From the NCBI RefSeq assembly GCF_000213655.1, contig NC_015554.1:992001-1056000 (forward strand): DNA of 64,000 bases, written 5' to 3'. A program made the translations under genes and the position numbers. Of this stretch, positions 37,931 through 48,497 are shown one piece after another. The notes beneath the pieces are model-generated. The model was given only the letters and a program-made list of their open reading frames with translations, did not search any database and was not told the DNA's origin. Source of the stretch: Alteromonas naphthalenivorans (GTDB lineage Bacteria > Pseudomonadota > Gammaproteobacteria > Enterobacterales > Alteromonadaceae). Each line of letters starts with the position of its first letter. The stretch's first letter is position 1.

Positions 37931-38698
37931 TTAGCTAATAAAATCACTTTCAGGGAAGTTTAGCTTTAATGTCTTCATTGCGTTTCCACGCAAATCATCC
38001 AAGCCTAATTGCTCGTAACTAGACACCATGATTTCAAGCGCTTGCTGAATTTGCGTACTTTCAGGGAAGTGCTCGATAACATATCTACCACGGTTAGCTG
38101 CTGCAACATAAGCGTGTCTGCGCATATAGAAGCGGGCAATAGCAATTTCGTATCGTGCAAGCCTGTCTTTAATATGAAGCATGCGCTTGCGAGCGTCTGC
38201 AGCATATTTACTGTCAGGGTATTGCTGCATTAAGCGTCTGAAATCTTCAAAAGCCTGACGAGATTTCGAAGGATCTCGGTCAGTCCTATCAATGTTCATT
38301 AAATCTTGAAACAGGTTACTGTCAGACTCCATGTTGGTTAGGCCGCGCATATAGTAGGCATAATCAACATCTGAGTGGTTTGGATTAAGACGAATAAACC
38401 TATCGATAGTGGCCAACGTCTCATCACTTTTACCGGATTTGTAGTAACTGTAGATAAGGTCCAATTGTACTTGGTGCGAAAGCGGACCAAATGGATAGCG
38501 AGAGTCTAATGCGCCTAATGTCTGGGCTGCAGCACTGAAGTTACCCACTTCCATGCTTTGCTTGGCTCTGTTATACAGCTGTTGCGCACCCATATTAGCC
38601 ATTACGGCTTTTTCTTCTTCGTCGGAGGAGCTACTACAGCCTGCGACAGATACCATTGCACCTAATAACACAGGTGCTAGTAATCGAATTGATTTCAT
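37931..38698 (-). CDS. bamD: outer membrane protein assembly factor BamD
   Basis: BamD is the essential lipoprotein of the BAM complex that inserts beta-barrel proteins. The 255 aa product has a lipoprotein signal (LLGAMVSVAGCSSSSDEEE, cysteine at 21) followed by five TPR-like repeats, including QQLYNRAKQSMEVGNFSAAA and ALDSRYPFGP. It is divergent from rluD, the standard arrangement. Confidence 0.96.
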   Translation of the reverse strand: MKSIRLLAPVLLGAMVSVAGCSSSSDEEEKAVMANMGAQQLYNRAKQSMEVGNFSAAAQTLGALDSRYPFGPLSHQVQLDLIYSYYKSGKSDETLATIDRFIRLNPNHSDVDYAYYMRGLTNMESDSNLFQDLMNIDRTDRDPSKSRQAFEDFRRLMQQYPDSKYAADARKRMLHIKDRLARYEIAIARFYMRRHAYVAAANRGRYVIEHFPESTQIQQALEIMVSSYEQLGLDDLRGNAMKTLKLNFPESDFIS

Positions 38699-38832
38699 AA
38701 TAGTTCTTTTTTCCTGCTAAACAGTATTGATTACTTCGCTGTCTAAGCTCATGTTCACTTATTCTAACGTACTCGCGATGATAAAAACCATACAAATTCG
38801 TAAACAACGCAGTGTACCGATTGAAAGCTTGT

Positions 38833-38838
38833 TATAAT
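38833..38838 (+). promoter_or_regulatory. consensus -10 upstream of rluD
   Basis: TATAAT lies 28 bp before the rluD ATG. A clear -35 at 16-18 bp upstream is not seen. Confidence 0.4.
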
Positions 38839-38866
38839 ACCCTTTTTACACTTAATAATCGGTGTT

Positions 38867-39850
38867 ATGACAGAGTCGGACAACACATTACAATTAGAAG
38901 CAACCACAGGGGCTGAGCACTTTGGTCTTCGGTTAGATCAGGTTTTAGCTGATTTGTTCCCTGAATATTCACGTTCTAAGCTAAAAACTTGGATCCAAGG
39001 CGGAAATGTGTCCGTTGATGGACAGGTTATCACAGTACCACGCCATAAAATGCAAATGGATGAAGTGGTGACTGTTAGTGCTGAAATAGAAATACAGGTC
39101 ACGAGCCAAGCGCAAGATATTGCATTGGATATTGTTTATGAAGATGAACATATTTTAGTCATTAACAAATCTGCTGACTTAGTGGTTCATCCTGGTGCGG
39201 GCAATCCAAGTGGCACCGTGCTTAACGCATTGCTTAATCATGTTCCTGACATCGATAAAGTGCCTCGTGCCGGTATAGTGCACCGTTTAGATAAAGACAC
39301 AACTGGCTTGATGGTAGTAGCGAAAACCTTACCAGCACAAACCCACCTAGTAGACCAGCTTCAAACGCGGGTGATGAGCCGAGAGTATGAAGCCGTTGCA
39401 ATGGGTACTATGGTAGCGGGTGGTGTAGTGGATGAGCCTATTGGCCGCCATGCAACTAAGCGTACACATATGGCCGTGCGTGAAAATGGTAAACCTGCAG
39501 TAACTCACTTTCGTGTTATCGAGAAGTTTCGTGCTTATACGCATTTGCGTTTAAAGCTGGAAACAGGCAGGACCCACCAAATTCGTGTGCATATGGCCCA
39601 CATTAAGCATCCGTTACTAGGCGACCCTACCTACAGTGGCAGACCTCGCTTACCGAAAGGTGCATCTGATGACTTTGTTAACACGTTACGGGGTTTCCAG
39701 CGTCAGGCTTTACACGCAGCGCAACTTTCTTTATATCATCCAGAAACGGAAGAGTGGATGACATGGCAAGCGCCACTGCCGCAAGATATGCAAGACTTAT
39801 TAGCGGCGGTACGCTTAGACTCTAAAGAAAATCCTGAGGATATGATTTAG
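38867..39850 (+). CDS. rluD: 23S rRNA pseudouridine synthase RluD
   Basis: RluD makes pseudouridines 1911, 1915 and 1917 in helix 69 of 23S rRNA. The 327 aa product has an N-terminal S4 domain (RLDQVLADLFPEYSRSKLKT) and the catalytic motif HRLDKDTTGLMVVAKT. The order bamD / rluD-pgeF-clpB is conserved in gammaproteobacteria. pgeF follows after 58 bp. Confidence 0.96.
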   Translation: MTESDNTLQLEATTGAEHFGLRLDQVLADLFPEYSRSKLKTWIQGGNVSVDGQVITVPRHKMQMDEVVTVSAEIEIQVTSQAQDIALDIVYEDEHILVINKSADLVVHPGAGNPSGTVLNALLNHVPDIDKVPRAGIVHRLDKDTTGLMVVAKTLPAQTHLVDQLQTRVMSREYEAVAMGTMVAGGVVDEPIGRHATKRTHMAVRENGKPAVTHFRVIEKFRAYTHLRLKLETGRTHQIRVHMAHIKHPLLGDPTYSGRPRLPKGASDDFVNTLRGFQRQALHAAQLSLYHPETEEWMTWQAPLPQDMQDLLAAVRLDSKENPEDMI

Positions 39851-39908
39851 TCAGTGTAACTGGTATGTCTGAATCACGAATAATGGTTACTGCATCTCGG
39901 AACTCGGT

Positions 39909-40643
39909 ATGATAACGCCCCAATGGAATAGCCCTAATAACGTGGTTGCTTACACCACTACCCGCGATGGTAGTGGCTGTGACCTCGATAACCCAGGTGC
40001 CAGTCGTGGGGAGTATGCCCAGTGCAATATTGGTGACCATGTGGGTGATGACAAAAAAGCCGTGGCATTAAATCGTGCCGGTTTGCCCTATGCCAATGCT
40101 ATTACGTGGTTAAACCAAGTTCATGGTAACCATGTTGTTACGTTGCCTTCTAGCGAGACAGAAGGCGATGCAGCGTATACCACAAGTACTACGCATTTTT
40201 GTGCGGTAATGACAGCTGACTGCGTACCTATCCTTATTTGTGATAATGCGGGTAAGGAAGTAGCCGCCGTGCATGCCGGATGGAAAGGGCTTGAGTCTGA
40301 AATTATTAGACGCACAGTAAACCACTTTTCAAGCCAAGCTTCAGAGTTAATGGCTTGGATCGGGCCCGCTATTTGTCAGCAATGCTATGAAGTAGATGCG
40401 TCGTTAGCACAACGCTTCGCAGATTATCCGTCAGCATTATGCCAAGGTGATATACCCACTAAGTTTAAATTGGATTTACCCGCCATTGCGACCCAGCAGC
40501 TAGCATCGCTCAATGTGGGTACCGTCATTAATAGTCAGCTTTGCACCTACTGCAATGAAAAACAGTTTTACTCCCACCGCAGGGCCACGCATCAAGGCAA
40601 GACATCTACCGGTAGAATGGTAAGTGTAATAGGTTTGCGCTAA
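39909..40643 (+). CDS. pgeF: peptidoglycan editing factor PgeF (laccase-domain, YfiH family)
   Basis: The 244 aa product has the family motifs LNQVHGNHV, TADCVPILI, and AAVHAGWKGL with the metal-ligand histidine, plus the cysteine in GPAICQQCYEVD. YfiH proteins hydrolyse mis-incorporated residues in peptidoglycan precursors and also show purine nucleoside phosphorylase activity in some members; older annotation calls them polyphenol oxidases. Confidence 0.92.
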   Translation: MITPQWNSPNNVVAYTTTRDGSGCDLDNPGASRGEYAQCNIGDHVGDDKKAVALNRAGLPYANAITWLNQVHGNHVVTLPSSETEGDAAYTTSTTHFCAVMTADCVPILICDNAGKEVAAVHAGWKGLESEIIRRTVNHFSSQASELMAWIGPAICQQCYEVDASLAQRFADYPSALCQGDIPTKFKLDLPAIATQQLASLNVGTVINSQLCTYCNEKQFYSHRRATHQGKTSTGRMVSVIGLR

Positions 40644-40674
40644 ATCAAAGGTTTACGAAACTTTAATCGTTTCT

Positions 40675-40701
40675 CTTGAATCTCATTCAATAAGCTCCCA
40701 T
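40675..40701 (+). promoter_or_regulatory. heat-shock (sigma-32) promoter of clpB
   Basis: CTTGAA (40675-40680) and TCCCAT (40696-40701) are separated by 15 bp, close to the sigma-32 consensus CTTGAA / CCCCAT. The clpB ATG is 41 bp downstream, and clpB is a standard sigma-32 target. Confidence 0.7.
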
Positions 40702-40742
40702 AACTAATGTATAGGGTATTTTGACATTATTAGGGTTTAGCT

Positions 40743-43319
40743 ATGCGATTAGACAGATTCACCAATAAGTTCCAACTTGCCATTTCGGATGCTCAATCTT
40801 TAGCGCTTGGGCGCGACCATCAATACATCGAACCTGTACATTTAATGACGGCTTTGCTAAATCAGCAAGGTGGTTCGGTACGACCCGTACTTGACCAAGC
40901 AAATGTAAATGTGAATGCACTTCGCTCGGCGTTAAGTGAAGCGGTTGACCGCATTGCTAGTGTTGATGGCATTGGCGGTGATGTACAGCTAAGTAAACAA
41001 AGTGGCATATTGCTTAACCTGTGCGACAAAATCGCTCAGCAGCGTAAAGATGAATATATTACCTCTGAAATTTTCGTACTTGCCGCTATTCAAGACAACG
41101 GCCGGTTAGGCGAAATTCTAAAGCAGCTTAACATTACCAAAGATAACGTTGAAAATGCCATTGATTCTATGCGTGGCGGGCAAACCGTAAACGATCCTAA
41201 TGCTGAAGACGTGCGTCAAGCACTGGAAAAATTTACCACCGATTTAACCGAGCGCGCAGAACAAGGCAAACTCGACCCCGTTATTGGTCGCGATGACGAA
41301 ATTCGTCGTGCAGTGCAAGTTTTGCAACGCAGAACCAAGAATAACCCCGTGTTGATTGGTGAGCCTGGAGTCGGTAAAACTGCGATTGTTGAAGGTTTAG
41401 CACAGCGTATTATTAACGGTGAAGTACCAGAAGGGCTCAAGAATAAGCGTGTACTTTCTCTAGATATGGGCGCACTGGTGGCAGGCGCAAAATACCGTGG
41501 AGAATTTGAAGAGCGCCTTAAAGCGGTTCTCAATGAATTAGCTAAAGAAGAAGGCCGCGTTATTTTATTCGTCGACGAACTGCATACCATGGTTGGTGCC
41601 GGCAAAGGCGACGGCGCTATGGATGCGGGGAATATGTTAAAACCGGCTTTAGCCCGCGGTGAATTGCACTGTGTCGGCGCCACAACCCTTGATGAATACC
41701 GCCAATATATCGAAAAAGACGCCGCTCTTGAACGCCGATTCCAAAAGGTAGTGGTAGATGAACCTAGCGTAGAAGACACCATTGCTATCTTGCGGGGGTT
41801 GAAAGAACGGTATGAACTTCACCATTCAGTAGATATTACCGACCCTGCCATTGTAGCGGCGGCCAGCTTGTCTCATCGCTATATTAGCGACAGACAACTC
41901 CCCGATAAAGCGATTGATTTAATTGATGAAGCAGCATCGAGTATTCGCATTCAAATTGATTCAAAGCCTGAGGATATGGACAGGTTAGAGCGCCGTATTA
42001 TTCAACTGAAGCTGGAAGAGCAAGCGCTTGCGAAAGAAACTGATGATGCCAGCCATAAACGTTTAGAAATGATTGAGCTTGAACGTGAGCAGGCTGAAAC
42101 TAAATACAATGACTTTGAAAAAGTATGGCTTGATGAGAAAGAAGCCATGCAAGGTACCCAAACTATTAAGTCGGCACTTGAACAAGCGAAGCTCGATTTA
42201 GAGATTGCGCGCAGAGCATCAGATTTAAATCGTATGTCTGAGCTTCAGTACGGCAGAATTCCCGAGTTAGAAGCAAAACTTGAGCGGGCATCTGAGAATG
42301 AAACCCGAGAAACTAAGTTGGTGAAAAATAAGGTCACCGAAGTTGAAATTGCCGATGTATTGTCCCGATGGACAGGTATACCTGTCGCTAAAATGCTAGA
42401 AGGCGAGCGTGATAAATTACTTAAGATGGAAGATGTATTACACAAACGTGTAGTAGGGCAGGGGGAAGCGGTTGAGGCTGTGTCTAATGCCATCAGACGT
42501 TCTCGAGCTGGTCTTGCGGATCCTAACCGTCCTATCGGCTCATTCTTATTTTTAGGCCCAACAGGGGTTGGTAAAACTGAACTATGTAAAGCACTAGCCG
42601 GTTTCATGTTCGACACCGAAGACGCCATGGTGCGTATTGATATGTCGGAATTTATGGAGCGTCACTCGGTTGCTCGATTAGTTGGGGCTCCCCCTGGTTA
42701 TGTTGGATACGAAGAAGGCGGCTATTTGACCGAAGCGGTACGCAGAAAACCTTACTCTGTTATTTTGCTCGACGAAGTAGAGAAAGCGCATCCTGATGTT
42801 TTTAATATCTTGCTACAAGTGTTAGACGATGGCCGTTTGACCGATGGACAAGGCCGCACCGTAGATTTTAAAAATACTGTGGTGATCATGACGTCTAACT
42901 TAGGTTCTGACATCATTCAAAATCAGCATGAAGAAAGTCAGTACGAAGAAATGAAAGCGTCAGTCATGTCGGTGGTAGGGCAACATTTCCGCCCTGAGTT
43001 CATCAACCGAGTTGATGACATTGTGGTATTCCATCCTCTTGGCAAAGACGAAATTAAATCTATTGCCAAAATTCAACTGGCAGCACTACGTGCCAGGTTA
43101 GTAGAAAAAGGTTATAAGCTTAATTTATCGGGTGCAGCTATGGATAAACTTGCTGATGCCGGGTTCGACCCAGTATATGGTGCTCGGCCACTCAAACGGG
43201 CAATTCAAGTTCATATAGAAAACCCGCTAGCACAAAAGTTACTTTCTGGTGATTTGGTGCCAGATTCTGTTATCAGAATAGGTGTGGATAACGAAAAGCT
43301 AGTGATTTCAAACCAGTGA
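40743..43319 (+). CDS. clpB: ATP-dependent chaperone ClpB
   Basis: ClpB is a hexameric AAA+ disaggregase that works with DnaK. The 858 aa length is that of the family. Present are the N-terminal repeat domain, a first ATPase with GEPGVGKTA, the coiled-coil M domain (about 400-525, rich in E, K, L), and a second ATPase with [10 protein letters not shown] and the C-terminal D2 domain. A sigma-32 type promoter precedes it and a terminator follows. Confidence 0.98.
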   Translation: MRLDRFTNKFQLAISDAQSLALGRDHQYIEPVHLMTALLNQQGGSVRPVLDQANVNVNALRSALSEAVDRIASVDGIGGDVQLSKQSGILLNLCDKIAQQRKDEYITSEIFVLAAIQDNGRLGEILKQLNITKDNVENAIDSMRGGQTVNDPNAEDVRQALEKFTTDLTERAEQGKLDPVIGRDDEIRRAVQVLQRRTKNNPVLIGEPGVGKTAIVEGLAQRIINGEVPEGLKNKRVLSLDMGALVAGAKYRGEFEERLKAVLNELAKEEGRVILFVDELHTMVGAGKGDGAMDAGNMLKPALARGELHCVGATTLDEYRQYIEKDAALERRFQKVVVDEPSVEDTIAILRGLKERYELHHSVDITDPAIVAAASLSHRYISDRQLPDKAIDLIDEAASSIRIQIDSKPEDMDRLERRIIQLKLEEQALAKETDDASHKRLEMIELEREQAETKYNDFEKVWLDEKEAMQGTQTIKSALEQAKLDLEIARRASDLNRMSELQYGRIPELEAKLERASENETRETKLVKNKVTEVEIADVLSRWTGIPVAKMLEGERDKLLKMEDVLHKRVVGQGEAVEAVSNAIRRSRAGLADPNRPIGSFLFLGPTGVGKTELCKALAGFMFDTEDAMVRIDMSEFMERHSVARLVGAPPGYVGYEEGGYLTEAVRRKPYSVILLDEVEKAHPDVFNILLQVLDDGRLTDGQGRTVDFKNTVVIMTSNLGSDIIQNQHEESQYEEMKASVMSVVGQHFRPEFINRVDDIVVFHPLGKDEIKSIAKIQLAALRARLVEKGYKLNLSGAAMDKLADAGFDPVYGARPLKRAIQVHIENPLAQKLLSGDLVPDSVIRIGVDNEKLVISNQ

Positions 43320-43360
43320 TTGATTAGCTATGCCGCAGTAGTGACTGTGTAGATAAAACA

Positions 43361-43396
43361 AAGCCACACATCTTGATAGATAGTGTGGCTTTTTTA
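43361..43396 (+). terminator. terminator of clpB
   Basis: AAGCCACAC (43361-43369) pairs with GTGTGGCTT (43383-43391), followed by T residues. It lies between the converging clpB and prsT. Confidence 0.8.
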
Positions 43397-43423
43397 AACG
43401 TGAGAAAAGGTTAATGAAGGTAG

Positions 43424-46237
43424 CTAGAGACTATCAAGCAGGCTTTGTGCTTCAGGACGTTTAAAGAAAGGTCGTTTCACATTTACCGCAAAGGTTAATT
43501 CTTCTTTTGCTTCTTCAATTCTGCCTAATTTAGCCAATGTGTAACCCAAGTGATAGCGAATGTTAGGATCATTGGCATCACGTGCAAAGGCGTCGCGTAA
43601 TAGTTTGAGGCTGGTTTCATATTCGCCTCGCAATGCTTTTATATGACCAAAGGTATCAAGTATTTTGGCTGAATTAGGCTGTAGTTCGAAGGCTGTATTA
43701 GCGTGTGCATGGGCTGTTTCTAATGAGTCCTCAACGGCCATAATAGCCAAACGGTTGTAAGCCTCAGCTGGATTAAGTGTATTTGGGTTCTCGACTAACT
43801 CTTTGTATAGTGCGGTAGATTCTTCAAAATTTCGAATGAAAAACAAATATTGCGCTAGTAAGTTTTTCGCTAATAAATTAGCGTCATTTTCTGCTATTAA
43901 TTCTCTAGATTTAGATAGAAAGGTATCTACAAACTCTTCGTTCAATGCGTAATTATAAATGGCTACGAAAGCTTGAGAAAAGCTTGGATTAACATCCAGA
44001 GCCTTGAGGTAAGCATCGACTGCTGCATTGTCTTTGTTCAAATTAGCTTCTAAACGGCCAATCAAATACCAATAAATTGGAGTTTGCTCTTTTGCTTTTG
44101 GCATGCCATTTAATAGTGATTTAGCTTTAGTATTGTTTTGTAAGTCGAGCAGTAAACTGGCGTACCGTAGAGAAATAGAGCTATTCTCTGGCGAAATACT
44201 GTATGCCCGCTCCATCGCGTTGAGCGACAGGTCATTGTTGCCTAGCGAGCGTATCAAATCGGAATACGTTACTAAATCTCTTGGGTTGTCGTTAATAAAG
44301 TTTCGAACAATATTGAGCGTTTTTTCTGCTTCAGTAAGCTGCTTTGAGTTTATGAGTAGCGATGCTTTTCGAAGTAAGTACTCTGCGTTATCGAAGTTAT
44401 CCTTTAACAATAGATCTAAGTGATACAACGCATTTTTTGTATCACCTTGCTGTTGATACAAGGATGACAGTCTTTCTCTTGAACCCACATTCGATGGGTC
44501 TAAGGTAAGTACATCGAGATAAATCTGTTTCGCTGGTTCTACATAGCCCTGTTTAGTCATGTTGAACGCTTTCAACATTAGGGTTTCACTGTGCTGTGGC
44601 GATAGGATAAGTAACTCTTCTACCAGCACGTTTGATTCATCAACATTACCCAACCGACTTTCTGTAGCTGCTAAATTAAACTTTGCAGGAAAGAGGGTGG
44701 GGTTTTGCTCGAGTGCTTTTTCGATATTTTCTTTTGCCGCTTCTAGTTGCCCCTGCCTAATAAGAATACCGGCTTTTAAATTATAAACCTCGGCTTCATC
44801 AGGGAATAGCTTGTTTAGCAAGTTAGCCCCTTCAAGGGCTGGTTCAAAACGCTCTGCTTGCAAATTCATTAACGAATAAGTAAATAGGAAACCGGCATTT
44901 TGTGTGTATTTTGGTAGGTTCTCTTGAAGAATAGACAAGGCTTGCTCTTGTTTGCCTCTAGCCGCCATCAACTTAATTTTGAATAGTTGAAGTTTTCCTT
45001 CATCAGGATATTTTTCTTCCAAATTTCGAAGCAGTCGTTCAGCTTTAAATGACTTTTTTTGACGAATGAAAAGATCACCCAACATAAGTGCAGAGTCGGG
45101 GTTTTCCATTAAAGGTTCTTGATAGCGTTCTAGAAGTAGCAGTGCTTGTTTGTCTTGCTGGGTAGCCATATAAACTTGACTGAGCATTAGTACTGCTTGC
45201 AAATCTTCGGGCTCTTTTTGCAGATAAGCGGAAAAATCTTTAGCCGCAGTTTCCATGTTGTTATTGAAAAAATTAGTTAAACCACTGATATAAAGCAACA
45301 TAGGTTGAGAGGTAATTAACTCTGGATCCAGTTGCGCCATAAAGTCATTTAGCTCTTTTAGCTTTTTATTATCAATGGCCTCTTTGTTATCTCTACTTTG
45401 CAACCAGCTGTTCAACAGGATAGCTAAAGGATCGTTTGGTGTATCTTCAATAATCTCATCAACAAACAATTTTGCCGTATCGTAGTCTTTCGCTTCTAAA
45501 TAAAGATCAACTAAATTACGAAGCGCAATAGGGTCGTTTCGGTTAAACGTGAGCGCTTTTTGTAAATTGGCAGTAGCGGCATCTTTATCGCCTTGACGGT
45601 AAGCTAATTGTCCTTTTAATCTCCATGAAATAGCGTTTTCTGGCTCGATGGAAATCGCGTTCTGTATAAGTTGGTTGGCTTCAACTAACTCTTCGTTTTG
45701 CAAAGCAATAGAGGCTAGCCCGTTTATCGCTGGCACAAAATTAGGTGAAGAGGCCACAATCGTATTGTAATCTTTAAGCGCACATTCACTATCTTCTAAT
45801 CGAACGCACGCGGTAGCTCTTATCAGTAACCACTCCCGCTCAGCGTCACCAGATAACTTGTCCACATCGGTGAAATCGACGATGCTTTGATACTTGTTCA
45901 TGAACAGCCAAGTGTTGCCCAGCAACTCAGCCAATAAATTTATATCGGCGCCCATTTCTAGCGCCTCTACAAATTCCAATTCAGCTGCGTTTAAATAACC
46001 GTTAATAAGTAAAATTTCACCCATCAACATTTTTGCAGCAAGGTTTTCGGGATCTTTTTGTAAGCTGTTTTTTAGGTGTATATAGGCTTCATCGTAAGCT
46101 GTCTCGTTAAAAGCTGAGAGTGCTTTTTCATAATCTTCAGAAGTTGTTGCGAAACTATTGAAAGCAAAAATTGAGGTCGCGATAGCCGTGACAAGTGCTC
46201 GCTTGAAAAAACCTTTTTTATTATTAACCAAATCCAT
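43424..46237 (-). CDS. prsT: PEP-CTERM system TPR-repeat protein PrsT
   Basis: The 937 aa product has a signal peptide (KRALVTAIATSIFAFNSFA) and then TPR repeats over nearly the whole length, for example AISWRLKGQLAYRQGDKDAA and DPNIRYHLGYTLAKLGRIEE. Length and composition fit PrsT, a TPR protein encoded with exosortase (XrtA) exopolysaccharide loci. No lipobox cysteine is visible at the cleavage site, although some family members are called lipoproteins. AAGG lies before the ATG. It follows two PEP-CTERM protein genes on the same strand. Confidence 0.82.
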   Translation of the reverse strand: MDLVNNKKGFFKRALVTAIATSIFAFNSFATTSEDYEKALSAFNETAYDEAYIHLKNSLQKDPENLAAKMLMGEILLINGYLNAAELEFVEALEMGADINLLAELLGNTWLFMNKYQSIVDFTDVDKLSGDAEREWLLIRATACVRLEDSECALKDYNTIVASSPNFVPAINGLASIALQNEELVEANQLIQNAISIEPENAISWRLKGQLAYRQGDKDAATANLQKALTFNRNDPIALRNLVDLYLEAKDYDTAKLFVDEIIEDTPNDPLAILLNSWLQSRDNKEAIDNKKLKELNDFMAQLDPELITSQPMLLYISGLTNFFNNNMETAAKDFSAYLQKEPEDLQAVLMLSQVYMATQQDKQALLLLERYQEPLMENPDSALMLGDLFIRQKKSFKAERLLRNLEEKYPDEGKLQLFKIKLMAARGKQEQALSILQENLPKYTQNAGFLFTYSLMNLQAERFEPALEGANLLNKLFPDEAEVYNLKAGILIRQGQLEAAKENIEKALEQNPTLFPAKFNLAATESRLGNVDESNVLVEELLILSPQHSETLMLKAFNMTKQGYVEPAKQIYLDVLTLDPSNVGSRERLSSLYQQQGDTKNALYHLDLLLKDNFDNAEYLLRKASLLINSKQLTEAEKTLNIVRNFINDNPRDLVTYSDLIRSLGNNDLSLNAMERAYSISPENSSISLRYASLLLDLQNNTKAKSLLNGMPKAKEQTPIYWYLIGRLEANLNKDNAAVDAYLKALDVNPSFSQAFVAIYNYALNEEFVDTFLSKSRELIAENDANLLAKNLLAQYLFFIRNFEESTALYKELVENPNTLNPAEAYNRLAIMAVEDSLETAHAHANTAFELQPNSAKILDTFGHIKALRGEYETSLKLLRDAFARDANDPNIRYHLGYTLAKLGRIEEAKEELTFAVNVKRPFFKRPEAQSLLDSL

Positions 46238-46281
46238 AATTACCTTAAAATATTACCCAGCTACAAGCTTAAAAATAGCAT

Positions 46282-46306
46282 AAAAAAAGGTGGCCTAAGC
46301 CACCTT
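46282..46306 (-). terminator. terminator of the first PEP-CTERM gene
   Basis: AAGGTGGC (46287-46294) pairs with GCCACCTT (46299-46306); on the minus strand a T-run follows (46288-46282). It sits between the gene at 46342 and prsT, so prsT probably has its own promoter or depends on read-through. Confidence 0.75.
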
Positions 46307-46341
46307 ATAAAGATACGTGTTTTCCCTGCGTATTAAAACAA

Positions 46342-47202
46342 TTAAACGCGACGCTTACGGCGGTAAGCTAAAAGGCCAAGTCCTATACTCATCAGCGCAA
46401 GTGCACCTGGCTCGCTAACCGGTGTTGGAGCCGGTGGAGGCGTTGTAGATTTTTGAATCGCTAGGTCAAGTGAAGAAAGCTTAAAGCCTACTCCGTGATA
46501 AGTGCTTGAACTATCATCAAAAACAGTATTATATGCACCGACTAACCAGTATTTTGCAGAATTCGTTAACGTCGTAAATTTAGATTCATACAAATTTGTT
46601 GAACTGTCTCTACTGCCTATACCAAAGTGACCGAGTGTACCCGCAACAATAGAACTTGAAACACTAGCCCATGTTGACTCTACGCTATCGCTAAACGAAT
46701 TAATGTCACTTAACCCCGCAACAGTCACCTCTTTGGTTCCATTATTTCCATTTACCCAAGAAAATGATGATCCCTGAAGAGTCACGTCTTCACTAAAACT
46801 CAGTAAAAACATATCGAAATCATCTTTACCGTCATCATTGTAATTATCAGCCGAATGACTATCTCCACCCCACGAATAATCGCCATTCAAGATGCCATAA
46901 CCGACGTTGCCGTAAGAGCTCCAGCCTTTGATGTCGCCTTGGTCTAATTTTGTATCTTTAGACGAAGAACTGCTTAAGTTCCCTGTGTCCGACCATGCTG
47001 TAATACCGACATAAACATCTGTTCCGTCAATGTTAATCAAAGAACCATGTGAGGCAGATGGAGTTAAAGTTTGAGTAATTCCATTTTCAAAAAGAGAATA
47101 GGTTGCTTCACTGAGACTATCATCAGCCAGAACGTTTCCGGTCAATAATACAGCTACGCTAAACGCAAAACTTGTTAAGCCTTTCATATGTTTCATTACC
47201 AC
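46342..47202 (-). CDS. PEP-CTERM exosortase-target surface protein
   Basis: The 286 aa product has a signal peptide (FAFSVAVLLTGNVLA), a Ser/Asp/Gly-rich body, and a C-terminal sorting signal: SEPGALALMSIGLGLLAYRR then KRRV. The sorting motif is SEP in place of PEP. The segment KYWLVGAYNTVFDDSSS recurs in the next gene, so they are paralogues; they may be the exosortase-dependent surface protein type called XDP1. The start may be GTG 47202 or ATG 47196 or 47187. Low sequence complexity makes the function unassignable. Confidence 0.82.
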   Translation of the reverse strand: MVMKHMKGLTSFAFSVAVLLTGNVLADDSLSEATYSLFENGITQTLTPSASHGSLINIDGTDVYVGITAWSDTGNLSSSSSKDTKLDQGDIKGWSSYGNVGYGILNGDYSWGGDSHSADNYNDDGKDDFDMFLLSFSEDVTLQGSSFSWVNGNNGTKEVTVAGLSDINSFSDSVESTWASVSSSIVAGTLGHFGIGSRDSSTNLYESKFTTLTNSAKYWLVGAYNTVFDDSSSTYHGVGFKLSSLDLAIQKSTTPPPAPTPVSEPGALALMSIGLGLLAYRRKRRV

Positions 47203-47302
47203 TAATATTCACCATAATGATAATTAGTAAGCATTTAGTGTGCCATTTATTATATTGTTGATTTTGTTGTAATTTTATGATGTTGTTTTAATGGTAGTAA
47301 AA

Positions 47303-47331
47303 AAAACTGACAGGTAATACCTGTCAGTTTT
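47303..47331. terminator. terminator between the two PEP-CTERM genes
   Basis: A perfect 13-bp stem (47303-47315 with 47319-47331) has a 3-nt loop and A/T tails on both sides. Confidence 0.85.
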
Positions 47332-47364
47332 AAACTAAAGTAGCACTTCTTACGTAAGCGCCAT

Positions 47365-48246
47365 TCAAAGCTGTTTTCTACGCCAAGCAACAAGAAAAAC
47401 ACCTGCGAGCAATAAGCCTAACGTGGTTGGCTCACTCACTTCAGCTGAGGGGGCCGGTGGACTATCATTTGCTACAGAAAATCCAACTGATGAAAGCTTA
47501 AAGGCATCATTTCCAATATAACCTCCGATATTTTCAAAAACTGTATTATAAGCACCGATTAACCAATACTGGGAAGTGTCTGAAATATCGAAATCTGCCC
47601 TATGTTCTACATAGTCACAATTTTCTATATCATAAGAGGCAGTTGTCAGTGCATCTGCAACAATATCGCTCCAGGTTTGACTGCCTGAGGTTAAACCTGA
47701 AATGGAATCAAGTGCGGCCACAGATACTTGTGAGTCGCTGTTGCTGTATAGCCAGGAAAAGCTTGCGCCTGTTACTGAAACGGCCTGGTCGAATGACAAC
47801 AAAACGAAATCGAAGTCTGTGACGTTACCGTTTACTTTATTTACATTGTCTATAGCGTGATCAGGGTTATAGTAAGTTTCCCAATCATCATTTGTTACAC
47901 CGTACCCATAGTAGTCAGAGATTTTTTCTAACTTCGCATCTACAACAAGGTCATCGTTTTTACCGTAGGTGTCGGACCAAGCGGAGACAGAAATGTTTAC
48001 CCCGTTAACCGAAATGGTGCTATTGAGAGGATCTGTTCCTGATTGTACGCCATCATCAACGAGGTCATAGATATTCTCGCCTAAAGCAGATTCGCATAAA
48101 TCGTTGTTAGATGAGCTATTATTTGAGCTGCACCCTGAGTAGTCGGAATTATGCCATTTGTTAGAACCTGCTTCAGCAGCGGAAAGTGGCAATAGGGTTA
48201 AACCAATAAAGCCCGCGGTAAGTATTGATACATTAAGTAAACGCAT
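47365..48246 (-). CDS. PEP-CTERM exosortase-target surface protein
   Basis: The 293 aa product has a signal peptide (LTAGFIGLTLLPLSAAEAG), an Asn/Ser-rich start of the mature part with two cysteines, and a sorting signal SEPTTLGLLLAGVFLVAWRR then KQL. The region QYWLIGAYNTVFENIGG is shared with the neighbouring PEP-CTERM protein. AAGG lies 8 bp before the ATG. A terminator separates it from the next gene. Confidence 0.82.
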   Translation of the reverse strand: MRLLNVSILTAGFIGLTLLPLSAAEAGSNKWHNSDYSGCSSNNSSSNNDLCESALGENIYDLVDDGVQSGTDPLNSTISVNGVNISVSAWSDTYGKNDDLVVDAKLEKISDYYGYGVTNDDWETYYNPDHAIDNVNKVNGNVTDFDFVLLSFDQAVSVTGASFSWLYSNSDSQVSVAALDSISGLTSGSQTWSDIVADALTTASYDIENCDYVEHRADFDISDTSQYWLIGAYNTVFENIGGYIGNDAFKLSSVGFSVANDSPPAPSAEVSEPTTLGLLLAGVFLVAWRRKQL

Positions 48247-48497
48247 TATAACTAGACCTTCTTTAAATATATAAAGGTGTAGTTCGTACGATATTTAGCT
48301 CTACTTTTTACAGGCAGAGTAGACATCGTGAACTTCAACATGATGCGTATATGATAACTAAACGGGGAGCGACGTTACGTATATGGTTAAATACCTACAT
48401 ATCAGTTGCGGTTAAAGACTGACTAAGAATGTTATCTATGCGCCAGCAATGAACTATGAAATAATTGAATTAGTTATTTATGTATATATGAGGACTT

